Source: Alphaproteobacteria bacterium
Lineage (GTDB): Bacteria > Pseudomonadota > Alphaproteobacteria > Rickettsiales > SXRF01
Length of the DNA: 64,000 nt
Assembly: GCA_025362975.1 (NCBI GenBank)
Contig: JANYES010000024.1
Location: 36,200-100,199 of the forward strand
Reading direction: 5' to 3'
Of this stretch, positions 35,022-43,794 are shown in pieces (position 1 is the first letter of the stretch; each line of letters begins with the position of its first letter). The position numbers and the translations under genes are program-made. The notes under the pieces are model-generated. The model was not told where the DNA came from and searched no databases. It saw nothing but the letters and a program-made list of their open reading frames with translations.

Positions 35022-36127
35022 TGCGTTGGCCTGTTCGCACATTGATGGTGCTGCTGGTTCTCGCCACCAGCGCTTGCGGCACGAAGCCAGACCATTTTGA
35101 ATCGCACCCGCTTGGGTTCGAGCAGTTGCAGGGATGGAGCGACGATAACCACGCCGAGGCGCTGGCCAGCTTTTTGAGCTCCTGCCCGATGCTGATGAAC
35201 AAGCCACGAAGTGCTACCAGCGGCAGCCATTTGCAGGTGGATGCGGCCACATGGCGCTCGCTGTGCACGGATGCGGCGGGGGTGCCGCGAGATAACAATA
35301 TTGAAGCCCGGGGCTTCTTTGAACGCAGGTTCGTGCCGTATAAGATTGCCAATAACGGCAAGGAACGCGGGTTGTTTACGGGGTATTACGTGCCGACGCT
35401 GTATGCGTCGCATAAACGCAAAGGGCATTATACTTACGCGTTGTATCAGCCGCCAGCTGGGCTGGAGCGGATGAAGCCGTATTACAGCCATGAGGAGATT
35501 GCGCGCGGTGCGCTTGAGAGCAAAGGGCTGGAACTGGTCTGGGTGGATGACCCGGTGATGTTGTTCTTCTTGCAGATTCAGGGCAGCGGACGCGTGAAGT
35601 TCGACGATGGTAGTGATATGCTTGTGGGCTATGCGGGGCAGAACGGGCATGGGTATGTGTCGCTGGGTAAGATCATGGGTGACGAGGGATTGCTGCCTAA
35701 GGACCAGATTAATTTTTATACGATCAGGCAGTGGTTGTATGACCATCCGGACAGGGCGTTCGGATTGATGCAGCGCAATCCGTCCTACGTGTTTTTCAAG
35801 CGTCTTGACCAGCAAGGCGCGGTGGGTGCGGCCGGGTCGGTACTGGTGCGGCAGCGCTCAATTGCGGTGGATAATAAATACATCCCGTATGGGCTGCCGG
35901 TGTTTATGGAAACCGATTTACCGGCGACGCCGAATGGAAATCTGACCAGCTTCCACCGCGTGCTGATCGCGCAGGATACGGGCGGGGCGATTAAAGGGCC
36001 GGTGCGGGCCGATATCTTCTTTGGCGAAGGTAGCGATGCGGAATACCTCGCCGGGTTTATGAAGGGGCATGGCGTGTACAGTCTGCTGGTGCCAAAGGAA
36101 ATTGCTGGGCAGTTGCCCGCCAACTAA
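35021..36127 (+). CDS. mltA: Membrane-bound lytic murein transglycosylase A
   Basis: 368 residues. A lipoprotein signal (lipobox LATSAC, lipidated Cys near residue 19) anchors it in the outer membrane. MltA cleaves peptidoglycan glycan strands, forming 1,6-anhydromuramic residues. Seen are FEQLQGWSDDNHAEAL, GLFTGYYVPTLYAS, VWVDDPVMLFFLQIQGSGRV, GYAGQNGHGYVSLGKI, AIRQ-like IRQWLYDHPD, NPSYVFFK, and the 3D domain RVLIAQDTGGAIKGPVRADIFFG with the catalytic Asp. It overlaps the preceding stop and is followed after 12 bases by the racemase. Confidence 0.95.
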   Translation: MRWPVRTLMVLLVLATSACGTKPDHFESHPLGFEQLQGWSDDNHAEALASFLSSCPMLMNKPRSATSGSHLQVDAATWRSLCTDAAGVPRDNNIEARGFFERRFVPYKIANNGKERGLFTGYYVPTLYASHKRKGHYTYALYQPPAGLERMKPYYSHEEIARGALESKGLELVWVDDPVMLFFLQIQGSGRVKFDDGSDMLVGYAGQNGHGYVSLGKIMGDEGLLPKDQINFYTIRQWLYDHPDRAFGLMQRNPSYVFFKRLDQQGAVGAAGSVLVRQRSIAVDNKYIPYGLPVFMETDLPATPNGNLTSFHRVLIAQDTGGAIKGPVRADIFFGEGSDAEYLAGFMKGHGVYSLLVPKEIAGQLPAN

Positions 36128-36139
36128 GGAGTGTTTGCG

Positions 36140-36859
36140 ATGAAAATGATTGGGTTGATCGGCGGGATGAGCTGGGAATCGACACTGCTCTATTACCGTA
36201 TCATGAACAATGAAGTGGCCAAAGCCAAGGGCAAGCTGCACTCGGCACGCCTCATGCTGTACAGCTTCGATTTCGAAGAGATCGTGGTGTTGCAGAAAAT
36301 CGGCGCGTGGGAAGAGGCGGCACAGAAGCTGGGTGCTGCCGGGCGTGCGCTCAAGACCGGGGGCTGCGAAGCGTTGGTGATATGCACGAACACGATGCAT
36401 AAGGTGGCGGCGGACGTCGAGCGCATCAGCGGTTTGCCGGTGATTCATATCGCCGATTGCACGGGGGAAGAAATTATCGCGCAGAAGATCAGCAAAGTCG
36501 GGCTGATGGGGACGAAATTTACGATGGAGCAGCCATTTTATAAGCAGCGGCTTGAAGATAAATACGGGATTGAGGTGCTGGTGCCCAACATGGAAGAGCG
36601 CCGACTGGTGCATATGGTGATTTTTGATGAGCTGTGCAAAGGGATTATCAATCCTCGCTCGAAAGAGGCGTATCAATATGTGATTTCGCGGTTAAAAGCT
36701 CGCGGTGCGGAAGCGGTGATTCTGGGTTGCACGGAAATCTGCCTGTTGCTGAATGACGATGTGTGCGAAGGCATGCCGCTCTTCAACACCACACTCATCC
36801 ATGCGCAGCGCGCGGCGCAGTATGCAATGGAACGACAGGAGCTGCTTGAAGCGGTATGA
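36140..36859 (+). CDS. Aspartate/glutamate racemase family protein
   Basis: 239 residues from the ATG at 36140, preceded by AAGGAG at 36126-36131. Cofactor-independent racemases of this family use two Cys; both are present, C82 in VICTNTMHKVA and C197 in VILGCTEICLL. The N-terminus GLIGGMSWESTLLYYRIMN is typical of YgeA/RacX-like members, which act on Asp or other amino acids with broad specificity, rather than MurI glutamate racemase. The likely role is supply of D-amino acids for peptidoglycan, which fits its position between mltA and smr, but substrate is not known. Confidence 0.88.
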   Translation: MKMIGLIGGMSWESTLLYYRIMNNEVAKAKGKLHSARLMLYSFDFEEIVVLQKIGAWEEAAQKLGAAGRALKTGGCEALVICTNTMHKVAADVERISGLPVIHIADCTGEEIIAQKISKVGLMGTKFTMEQPFYKQRLEDKYGIEVLVPNMEERRLVHMVIFDELCKGIINPRSKEAYQYVISRLKARGAEAVILGCTEICLLLNDDVCEGMPLFNTTLIHAQRAAQYAMERQELLEAV

Positions 36860-37395
36860 AGCGACGCACGCTCACACCCGATGAGGAGCGGCTGTGGAGC
36901 CATGTGACGCGCGGCGACATGCCGATTGAGACGCGGGCGTATGTCGAAGACAAAACCCACCGCAAGATACGGCTGGAGCAGTCGCGCACGATGGAAGCGT
37001 TTGCGTATCCGGCGTTCAGCGCGGGCGATGCGGCGGTGATGATGGGCAATTACGCGGGGATTGATCGCAATACGGCGGATCGGTTTCGTAAAGGCGAATT
37101 GCCGTTGGATGCGTCGATTGATCTGCATGGCATGAACCGCGAGCGGGCTTACAAGGCACTGATTGGTTTCGTGAAGGCGCATTACGATGCGGGTAGCCGT
37201 TTTGTGCTGGTGATTACCGGCAAAGGTTCGACATCGGGTGGGGTGGAAAAGGCCGGGGTGTTGCGGGAATTGTTGCCGCAGTGGCTGGACGATTCGAGGC
37301 TGGCGCCACTCGTGCTGGCGTTCGATGGTGCCAAGCAGAAACACGGCGGTTCGGGTGCGTTTTATATTTTGTTGAGGCGTAATCGTGGATATTAA
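36856..37395 (+). CDS. smr: Smr/MutS2-type nuclease domain protein
   Basis: 179 residues, overlapping the racemase by four bases (ATGA). An N-terminal charged region with TPDEERLWSHVTRGD (common to the alphaproteobacterial family) precedes a C-terminal Smr domain (about 90-178) with SIDLHGMNRERAYKAL (the DLHG motif), VLVITGKGSTSGGVEK (the TGKG motif) and a final GSGAFYILLRR. Smr domains can have DNA-nicking or RNA endonuclease activity. The stop overlaps the start of the ompR-like gene. Confidence 0.9.
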   Translation: MKRRTLTPDEERLWSHVTRGDMPIETRAYVEDKTHRKIRLEQSRTMEAFAYPAFSAGDAAVMMGNYAGIDRNTADRFRKGELPLDASIDLHGMNRERAYKALIGFVKAHYDAGSRFVLVITGKGSTSGGVEKAGVLRELLPQWLDDSRLAPLVLAFDGAKQKHGGSGAFYILLRRNRGY

Positions 37396-38089
37396 AGCAC
37401 ATATTCTAGTGGTGGACGACGACGACCGCTTGCGTTCGCTGCTCAAGAAGTTTCTGCATGAGCAGGAATTCATGGTCACCGCTGCGGCCGAAGCGGCTGA
37501 AGCGCGGCGGAAAATGGCGTGGTTTGCATTTGATGTGATTATTCTCGATGTGATGATGCCGGGCGAGACCGGGTTTGAGTTGCTGGAAAGCCTGAACGAT
37601 AAGCAGAAGCGCAGTGTGCTTATGTTGTCGGCGATGGGCGAGGCGGAGGATAGGATTAAGGGGCTGGAGATGGGGGCGGAAGATTACCTTGTGAAGCCGT
37701 TTGAGCCGAAAGAGCTGGTGCTGCGGATTAAAACCATCTTGCGGCGCAACGCGCTGAACAAGGAAAAATCGCGCGTGGTGCAGTTCGGCGAATTCCGGTT
37801 CGATGTGGCGACGTCACAGCTTAAGCGTGGTGCGGAGGTAATTTATCTGACGTCGAACGAGATGGCGATGCTGAAACTCCTTGCCGAAAGCGCGGGCAAG
37901 CCGGTGACACGTGAGGCACTGTCGTCGCTGATGCCGGGGTCGGGTAATGAGCGCACGGTGGATGTGCAGATTACGCGGTTGCGCAAGAAAATTGAAGATA
38001 GCGAGGGCAAACCGCTATACTTGCAAACGGTGCGCGGGGCGGGGTATGTGCTGTATACCGAAGCGCGGGCAAAAGGAGATGCGGCATGA
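37385..38089 (+). CDS. OmpR-family response regulator
   Basis: 234 residues from a GTG at 37385 that overlaps the smr gene. The receiver domain (1-120) has acidic residues DDDD at 11-14, the phosphoacceptor D55 in IILDVMMPG, and the Lys in YLVKPFEPKE. The C-terminal winged helix (about 135-230) has TSNEMAMLKLLAE, VDVQITRLRKKIE and LQTVRGAGYVLY. It regulates transcription on phosphorylation by the kinase encoded next, whose start overlaps its stop by four bases. The pair is of the OmpR/EnvZ type often found after mltA-smr in alphaproteobacteria. The signal and targets are unknown. Confidence 0.92.
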   Translation: MDIKAHILVVDDDDRLRSLLKKFLHEQEFMVTAAAEAAEARRKMAWFAFDVIILDVMMPGETGFELLESLNDKQKRSVLMLSAMGEAEDRIKGLEMGAEDYLVKPFEPKELVLRIKTILRRNALNKEKSRVVQFGEFRFDVATSQLKRGAEVIYLTSNEMAMLKLLAESAGKPVTREALSSLMPGSGNERTVDVQITRLRKKIEDSEGKPLYLQTVRGAGYVLYTEARAKGDAA

Positions 38090-39378
38090 TCGGGAAATCG
38101 CTTTTACCATCGAGCCTGTTTGGGCGGGCGCTGCTGATTTTAGTGCTGCCGACTGTGCTGATTCAGCTGGTGATGGCGTATGTGTTTTTTGACCGGCACT
38201 GGGATAATGTAACACGGCATATGTCGAACACACTGGCCGGGGAAATGTCGTTTTTCATTCGCCGGTTCGAAGGATTGCCGCTTGGGGATGCCCAGCAGCT
38301 CGCGCTGGATTTTCAGGCGACGACGGGCATCGACGCTACGTTTGAAAAGCCTGAAGCGTATGACGTCAAGCGCGGTACGGACGAGTTTCCGGAATTCCAG
38401 CAGCGCCTGCACGCCAAAATTAAAGAGCCGTTTACCGTGTATAAAAATGCGAGCGGCACTAGCATTGAGATCGATATCCAATTACCCGACCGCACGCTGC
38501 ATATGGAAACCACCGTTAAGCGGCTGGAAAGCAGGACGACGATTATTTTCCTGTTCTGGATGCTGGGAGCGTCGGCGCTATTTTTGCTGATCGCAACGTT
38601 GTTTTTGCGCAATCAGATTCGCCCGATTCGAAGGCTCGCCGAAGCGGCGGGTAGTTTCGGGCGCGGGGTGGATATGCCGGATTTCAGGCCGTCGGGGGCG
38701 AGCGAAGTGCGCCGAGCCAGCCGGGCGTTCATCGTGATGCGGGAACGTATTAAGAGGCAATTGCGCACACGCACGGAAATGCTCGCCGGAATTTCGCATG
38801 ATCTGCGCACGCCGCTGACGCGCATGAAGCTGGAGCTGGAAATGCTCGGCGGCGATGCTGCGAAAGAGTTGCAGGGTGATGTGCAGCAGATGGAGCATAT
38901 GATTCAGGAATATCTCGATTTCGCGCGCGGTGAAGGGCGCGAGGAGGCGGTGCGGATTTCGCTGGTTGAATTTCTGGAAGACGTGGTGGGCGGATATCAG
39001 CGGCTGAATGCCGATGTGGTGTTCAGCGCGGCCAGTGACGTGCAGGTGGATGTGCGCGTGAGCGGGTTCAGGCGCATGCTCAACAATTTGATCGATAATG
39101 CGCTTCGCTATGGGGAGCGCTGCGAGCTGGGCTTGCGGGTATCGGCTAATTATTGCGAAATCGTGGTGGATGATGAAGGGCCGGGGATTCCGACGGAAAA
39201 ATATGACGAGGTATTTAAGCCGTTCAATCGGCTCGAAGCGTCGCGCAATACCAAGACCGGCGGGGTGGGCCTGGGCCTTACCATCGCGCGCGATATTGCG
39301 CTGGCGCATGGGGGCAGCATCTCGCTGGATAACTCGCCGAGAAATGGCTTGCGTGTAATCATCCGTCTGCCACTGTAG
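38086..39378 (+). CDS. EnvZ-like sensor histidine kinase
   Basis: 430 residues. First membrane segment about 12-34, a periplasmic sensor of about 115 residues, a second segment about 152-174, a HAMP linker (RPIRRLAEAAGSFGRG), then HisKA with H238 in ISHDLRTPLTRMKLE and an HATPase with NLIDNALRYG (N box), DDEGPGIP and TGGVGLGLTIARDIALAHGG (G boxes). It autophosphorylates at H238 and passes phosphate to D55 of the regulator upstream. The 4-base overlap with that gene supports one functional pair. The periplasmic region has no domain I can name. Confidence 0.92.
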   Translation: MIGKSLLPSSLFGRALLILVLPTVLIQLVMAYVFFDRHWDNVTRHMSNTLAGEMSFFIRRFEGLPLGDAQQLALDFQATTGIDATFEKPEAYDVKRGTDEFPEFQQRLHAKIKEPFTVYKNASGTSIEIDIQLPDRTLHMETTVKRLESRTTIIFLFWMLGASALFLLIATLFLRNQIRPIRRLAEAAGSFGRGVDMPDFRPSGASEVRRASRAFIVMRERIKRQLRTRTEMLAGISHDLRTPLTRMKLELEMLGGDAAKELQGDVQQMEHMIQEYLDFARGEGREEAVRISLVEFLEDVVGGYQRLNADVVFSAASDVQVDVRVSGFRRMLNNLIDNALRYGERCELGLRVSANYCEIVVDDEGPGIPTEKYDEVFKPFNRLEASRNTKTGGVGLGLTIARDIALAHGGSISLDNSPRNGLRVIIRLPL

Positions 39379-39383
39379 CGTTT

Positions 39384-39665
39384 ATGATTAAGTTATTGCT
39401 GCTTCGTTTCTGGCCGGTCCTGATTCCTGTCCTTGTCTACTGGTTGTGGCTGCGCACGGTCGCGGCTAAAGCGCGCAAGGAAGGTAAGCCCGCGCCGCTG
39501 TTTCGTGACGGGCCGTGGTATTGGCTGGTGCTGGCGAGCCTTGGCATGGCGGTATTGTGTTTCTTATTCTGGGGGGGCAGCGGCGAGGCGGTGAAGGGCG
39601 ATTACATTCCCCCGCATGTGGAAAACGGCAAAGTCATTCCCGGCCATGTGGAGCCCAAGCCTTGA
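39384..39665 (+). CDS. DUF6111 family small membrane protein
   Basis: 93 residues with two hydrophobic segments (RFWPVLIPVLVYWLWLR and YWLVLASLGMAVLCFLF) separated by a basic loop (AKARKEGKPAPLFRDGPW), and a C-terminal tail with DYIPPHVENGKVIPGH. This matches the DUF6111 family, found in alphaproteobacteria directly before cca. The function is unknown; the tail may face the periplasm. It starts five bases after the kinase stop and overlaps the cca start (TTGA). Confidence 0.82.
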   Translation: MIKLLLLRFWPVLIPVLVYWLWLRTVAAKARKEGKPAPLFRDGPWYWLVLASLGMAVLCFLFWGGSGEAVKGDYIPPHVENGKVIPGHVEPKP

Positions 39666-40894
39666 ACGAAACGCTGCATCCTTCCTGGCTGCAATGGCCC
39701 CAGACGCAGATGTTGGTGAAGGCGTTCAGCTTGCAGCCTGATAGTTTACGTTTTGTGGGCGGCGCGGTGCGCGATGCGGTGCTGGGGCGGCCTGTTCAGG
39801 ATGTGGATGCGGCGACGGTGCTGCTGCCAGCAGCGACGATGGAGCTGCTGGAAAAATCCGGCATTCGTGTGATTCCCACCGGCGTGGCACACGGCACGGT
39901 GACGGCGGTCATTAACGGCAAATCGTTTGAGATTACCACGCTGCGCAAAGATGTGTCGACGGACGGGCGGCACGCGCAGGTGGCGTTTACCGACGATTGG
40001 GAGGCGGACGCTTCGCGGCGGGATTTCACCATGAACGCGCTGTATTGCACGCCGGACGGGACGCTATACGATTATTTCGACGGGGTGGAGGATGCCAAGG
40101 CCGGGCGGGTGCGGTTTATCGGCGATGCCAATAAGCGCATCGCGGAGGATTTTTTGCGGGCATTGCGGTTCTTCCGGTTCTATGCGCATTACGGCAACGG
40201 GCACCCGGATAAGGAGGCGATTGCGGCGTGTTCACATCAGGCGAGCTATGTGGGCACATTGTCGGGCGAGCGGGTGCAGCATGAGCTGTTTTCCCTGTTG
40301 CAGGCGAAGGCAGCCCCCGAAGCGCTGCATCTGATGCAGGCGTGCCATTTGCTGCCGTATGTGCTGGGGTTTGCGGTATCAGATTGCGCGGTGTTCGACA
40401 GGCTGGCTAAGCTTGAGCCGCTGGTGCCGATGACGGTGCCGCACGCGGTGCGGCTGGCGGCATTTATCGAAAAGGCGCTGATCAATACGGAGGACGCGTT
40501 TACGAAGGTAACGAGCCGGTTGCGTTTATCGAACCATGTTGAGCGGTCGATTCATATCCTGCTGCAATGGGTGAGCATGATTCACCCTACGATGAATGTG
40601 GCCGAGCAAAAACGCATGATGCGCCAGATGGGCAAGGACGATTTTATCTGGTCCATCGTGCTGAGTTGGGCGCTGGGGATCGATGCGATTGGGGAGAACC
40701 ATTCATATTTTGCGATGCTGACACTGGCTGCGAGCTGGGAGCTGCCGCATTTCCCGCTGAAGGGCGACGATCTGATCGCGGTTGGCGTGAAGCCGGGGAA
40801 GGCGATGGGGGAGTTGCTTGAGAAGATGGAGCGGGAATGGGAAGACAGTGATTATAAGCTGAGCAAAACGCAGTTGCTGACCAAAATAGTATAA
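39662..40894 (+). CDS. cca: CCA tRNA nucleotidyltransferase / poly(A) polymerase family
   Basis: 410 residues from a TTG at 39662 overlapping the DUF6111 stop as TTGA; an in-frame extension to 39515 lies inside DUF6111 and is not used. The class II nucleotidyltransferase head has RFVGGAVRDAVLGRPVQDVDAATVLLP with the metal-binding DxD, EITTLRKDVSTDGRHA, EADASRRDFTMNALYC, and the RIAEDFLRALRFFRFYAHYG neck. It adds or repairs the 3' CCA end of tRNAs. The tRNA-Tyr gene here encodes its CCA, so repair is at least part of its role. Confidence 0.93.
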   Translation: MNETLHPSWLQWPQTQMLVKAFSLQPDSLRFVGGAVRDAVLGRPVQDVDAATVLLPAATMELLEKSGIRVIPTGVAHGTVTAVINGKSFEITTLRKDVSTDGRHAQVAFTDDWEADASRRDFTMNALYCTPDGTLYDYFDGVEDAKAGRVRFIGDANKRIAEDFLRALRFFRFYAHYGNGHPDKEAIAACSHQASYVGTLSGERVQHELFSLLQAKAAPEALHLMQACHLLPYVLGFAVSDCAVFDRLAKLEPLVPMTVPHAVRLAAFIEKALINTEDAFTKVTSRLRLSNHVERSIHILLQWVSMIHPTMNVAEQKRMMRQMGKDDFIWSIVLSWALGIDAIGENHSYFAMLTLAASWELPHFPLKGDDLIAVGVKPGKAMGELLEKMEREWEDSDYKLSKTQLLTKIV

Positions 40895-40999
40895 TTTGCT
40901 TGAGCCGAACAGGCTTTAAGCAGCAACGGCTTGTAAACACCGCATAGTCATTATCTGCAAGTTGACTATCGAAGTCGTACTGCAAAAATCTTTGAAAAA

Positions 41000-41728
41000 T
41001 TATTTCGCTTCGGTTTCTTCGACGAAGGCTTCACCAGCTGTGTTTTCTTCCAGCGCGTAACCGGCGGAGCGGACGGTGCGGATGAGGTCAAGCTGTTTGC
41101 CATCATAATCGAGGCCTTTGCGCAGGCGGCGAACGTGCACGTCGACGGTGCGCAGTTCCACGTAGATGTCATGGCCCCAGACGGCGTCGAGGAGCTGTTC
41201 GCGGCTGAAGACGCGGCCGGGATGTTCGAGCAGGTAGCGCAGGAGCGAGAACTCAGTCGGGCTTAAATGGATTTCGGTGCCTTCACGGGTCACTTTATGG
41301 GCCGAAACGTCCATCTTGATGCCGGCGAAGGCGAGGACTTTTTCCGACAGTGCCGGGCGGAAGCGGCGGAACACAGCGCGGATGCGCGCCACTAATTCGG
41401 CCGGGGAGAAGGGTTTGACGATGTAGTCGTCAGCACCGGCATCTAAACCGCGGATGCGGTCGCCCTCTTCGCCGCGGGCGGAGAGCATGATGATCGGGAT
41501 GGCTTTGGTTTCGGGATTCCAGCGCAGCTGTTTGCAGATCTCGACGCCGGACATGGACGGCAGCATCCAGTCGAGGACGATGATATCGGGCTTGTAGTCT
41601 TTCACCATGCCGACCGCTTCTTCGCCGTCGCCGGTTGAATAGACGCGGAAACCTTCGCGCTCAAGGTTGTAGCGCAGGAGGGTCACGATGGCTGCTTCAT
41701 CTTCAACAATGAGAACTGACGTATCCAA
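41000..41728 (-). CDS. phoB: Phosphate regulon response regulator PhoB
   Basis: 242 residues. The receiver domain has the acidic pair E9-D10, D53 in IIVLDWMLPSMSG and K in YIVKPFSPAEL. The winged helix has the PhoB-like segment LSPTEFSLLRYLLEHPGRVFSREQLLDAVWGHDIYVELRTVDVHVRRLRKGL and LIRTVRSAGYALE. The WMLPSMSGVEICKQLR and WGHDIYVE wording is characteristic of PhoB, so I prefer it over other OmpR members. No phoR or phoU is adjacent, so it is an orphan in this window. An acidic C-terminal tail (AGEAFVEETEAK) extends beyond the usual end. Confidence 0.88.
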   Translation of the reverse strand: MDTSVLIVEDEAAIVTLLRYNLEREGFRVYSTGDGEEAVGMVKDYKPDIIVLDWMLPSMSGVEICKQLRWNPETKAIPIIMLSARGEEGDRIRGLDAGADDYIVKPFSPAELVARIRAVFRRFRPALSEKVLAFAGIKMDVSAHKVTREGTEIHLSPTEFSLLRYLLEHPGRVFSREQLLDAVWGHDIYVELRTVDVHVRRLRKGLDYDGKQLDLIRTVRSAGYALEENTAGEAFVEETEAK

Positions 41729-41893
41729 GCGGTGTTCCTTATTTACTTTTCAAGAATTTGTTACATTCTAACATAAGCACTATTTCACGCTGCGAAGCAA
41801 TAAATTTTCTTAGCGCTTGTGCTAGGTACAGCTTATTGTTTATAAAGCATAATTCTTATTTGTTCGTTAACAACGCATGTCAAAAGGCTTAAC

Positions 41894-42460
41894 ATGACGC
41901 CGCCAAGCATGAACAGTCAGCTTCGTTTACTGTTGGACTTCAGCCCGTTAGCCGGGTTTTTCGTGACTTATAAATTAGCCGGACTTGCCGCCGCGACAGG
42001 GGTACTGATCGTCATGACGCTGGTGTCGCTGACCATCACCTATGTCAAGGAGCGCAAAATTGCGCCGATGCCGCTGGTGTCGGGGGTGATCGTGACTGTC
42101 ATGGGCGGGCTGACGTTGTATCTGCACGACGATACGTTTATCAAGATCAAGCCGACAATAGTGAATTTGCTGTTTGCCACGCTGCTGCTCGGCGGGGTTT
42201 ATACCGGCAGGCCGATGTTCAAGTATGTGCTTGGGCATGCCATGACGCTGACCGAGGAGGGGTGGAAACGCCTGTCGGTGCGTTGGGGTATTTTCTTTAT
42301 CTTTCTTGCCATTTTGAACGAATGCATCTGGCGGAATTTTACCACGGAATTCTGGGTGGATTTTAAGGTGTTCGGCATGTTCAGCCTGACCATGCTGTTT
42401 ACGTTCGCGCAGTTGCCGCTGATCAAGCGGTGCTGGGTGGATGAAGAACCGGCAGGCTAA
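41894..42460 (+). CDS. yciB: Inner membrane septation protein YciB/IspZ
   Basis: 188 residues with five hydrophobic segments. The family pattern is clear: LLLDFSPLAGFFVTYKLAGL at the start, IAPMPLVSGVIVTVMGGLTLYLHDDTFIKIKPTIVN, RPMFKYVLGHAMTLTEEGWKRLSVRWG, and NECIWRNFTTEFWVDFKVFG. YciB affects envelope integrity and cell division with other septation proteins. The ATG at 41894 or the second ATG at 41906 could be used. It converges with purD, leaving three bases between stops. Confidence 0.93.
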   Translation: MTPPSMNSQLRLLLDFSPLAGFFVTYKLAGLAAATGVLIVMTLVSLTITYVKERKIAPMPLVSGVIVTVMGGLTLYLHDDTFIKIKPTIVNLLFATLLLGGVYTGRPMFKYVLGHAMTLTEEGWKRLSVRWGIFFIFLAILNECIWRNFTTEFWVDFKVFGMFSLTMLFTFAQLPLIKRCWVDEEPAG

Positions 42461-42463
42461 ATA

Positions 42464-43747
42464 TCACGCCATTTTGATCGCGCGCCAGCCGATGTCGCGG
42501 CGGCAGAAGCCTTCGGGCCAGTCGATGGCGTTGACGCCTTGGTAGGCTTTGGCTTGCGCGGCTGCGATGGTGTGGCCGATGGCGGTGACGCCGAGGACGC
42601 GCCCGCCATTAGAGAGGAGTTTTTCGTCTTTTAATTCCGTTCCGGCGTGGAAAACTTTGACGTCGTCAAGCGCGTTGGCGTGTTCGGTGCCGCGGATCAT
42701 GGTGTTTTTTTCGTATGTGCCGGGATAGCCCTTGGCGGCCATTACGACGCATAGCGCCGCTTCGTCGCGGAAAGAGATTTTGACTTTGTCGAGGCCGCCG
42801 CCGTCGGCTTTGGATTTGCTGCAGGCGAGGAGCGCTTCGAAAAGATCGGCGTTGAAGCGGGCCATGAGAACTTGTGTTTCGGGGTCGCCGAAGCGGGCGT
42901 TATATTCGAGCAACATCGGGCCGTCGGCGGTGATCATGAGGCCTGCGAAGAGGACGCCGCGGAAGGGGATGCCTTCTTTTTTCATGCCGCGCACGGTGGG
43001 CAGGATGATGGTCTGCATGACGATTTCGCGTAAAGGTGGCGTCATGATCGGGGCGGGGGAATAAGCGCCCATGCCGCCGGTATTGGGGCCTTCGTCGCCG
43101 TCGAATACACGCTTGTGATCCTGGGCGTAGCCGAATTCGATGGCGGTTTCGCCGTCGCACAGGGCGAAATAGCTGACTTCTTCGCCGACGAGGAATTCTT
43201 CGATGACGACCGATTTGCCGGAATCGCCGAACTGACCGGCAAACATGCCTGAGAGAGCCTCTTCGGCTTCTTTCTGGTTCTGGGCGATGATGACGCCTTT
43301 GCCGGCGGCAAGCCCATCGGCCTTGACCACGAGCGGGTATTTTTTATCTTTGAGGAAAGCCTTGGCTTCGGAGAGCGCCGTGAAATAGCCGTAGGCGGCG
43401 GTGGGGATGTGGTATTTGGCGCAGATGTTTTTCATGAAGCCTTTGGAGCCTTCGAGCGCGGCGGCTTGTTTGCCGGGGCCGAAGACGGGGATGCCTTTTT
43501 CGGCCAACTCGTCGGCGAGGCCTTCGACCAGCGGCTGTTCGGGGCCGATGACCACGAGAGAGATTTTATGCTCGCCGCAGAAGTGGATAATGTCTTGCGT
43601 GCTGCGCAAGGTTACGCAGGTAGCGTCTTCGCCGATGCCACCGTTGCCGGGGCTGCAGAAAACTTCGCGCACCGAGGGGGATTGCTTCAGGCGCCAGCAA
43701 AGGGCGTGTTCGCGGCCACCGGAGCCGATTACGAGAACATTATTCAT
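42464..43747 (-). CDS. purD: Phosphoribosylamine-glycine ligase
   Basis: 427 residues, the standard length. PurD makes glycinamide ribonucleotide, the second step of purine synthesis, by an ATP-grasp mechanism. Seen are VIGSGGREHALCWRL, CSPGNGG, VVIGPEQPLVEGLAD, GSKGFMKNICAKYHIPTAAYG, YPLVVKADGLAAGKGVIIA, VVIEEFLVGEEVSYF, EGPNTGGMGAYSPAP, FRGVLFAGLMIT and EYNARFGDPETQVLMAR. The start at 43747 is divergent from xseA with 47 bases between, so the promoters overlap. Confidence 0.97.
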   Translation of the reverse strand: MNNVLVIGSGGREHALCWRLKQSPSVREVFCSPGNGGIGEDATCVTLRSTQDIIHFCGEHKISLVVIGPEQPLVEGLADELAEKGIPVFGPGKQAAALEGSKGFMKNICAKYHIPTAAYGYFTALSEAKAFLKDKKYPLVVKADGLAAGKGVIIAQNQKEAEEALSGMFAGQFGDSGKSVVIEEFLVGEEVSYFALCDGETAIEFGYAQDHKRVFDGDEGPNTGGMGAYSPAPIMTPPLREIVMQTIILPTVRGMKKEGIPFRGVLFAGLMITADGPMLLEYNARFGDPETQVLMARFNADLFEALLACSKSKADGGGLDKVKISFRDEAALCVVMAAKGYPGTYEKNTMIRGTEHANALDDVKVFHAGTELKDEKLLSNGGRVLGVTAIGHTIAAAQAKAYQGVNAIDWPEGFCRRDIGWRAIKMA

Positions 43748-43794
43748 TTCTTTTCGCCTTTACCTGAACGATTAAGTTGCATAGGGTCTATTGC

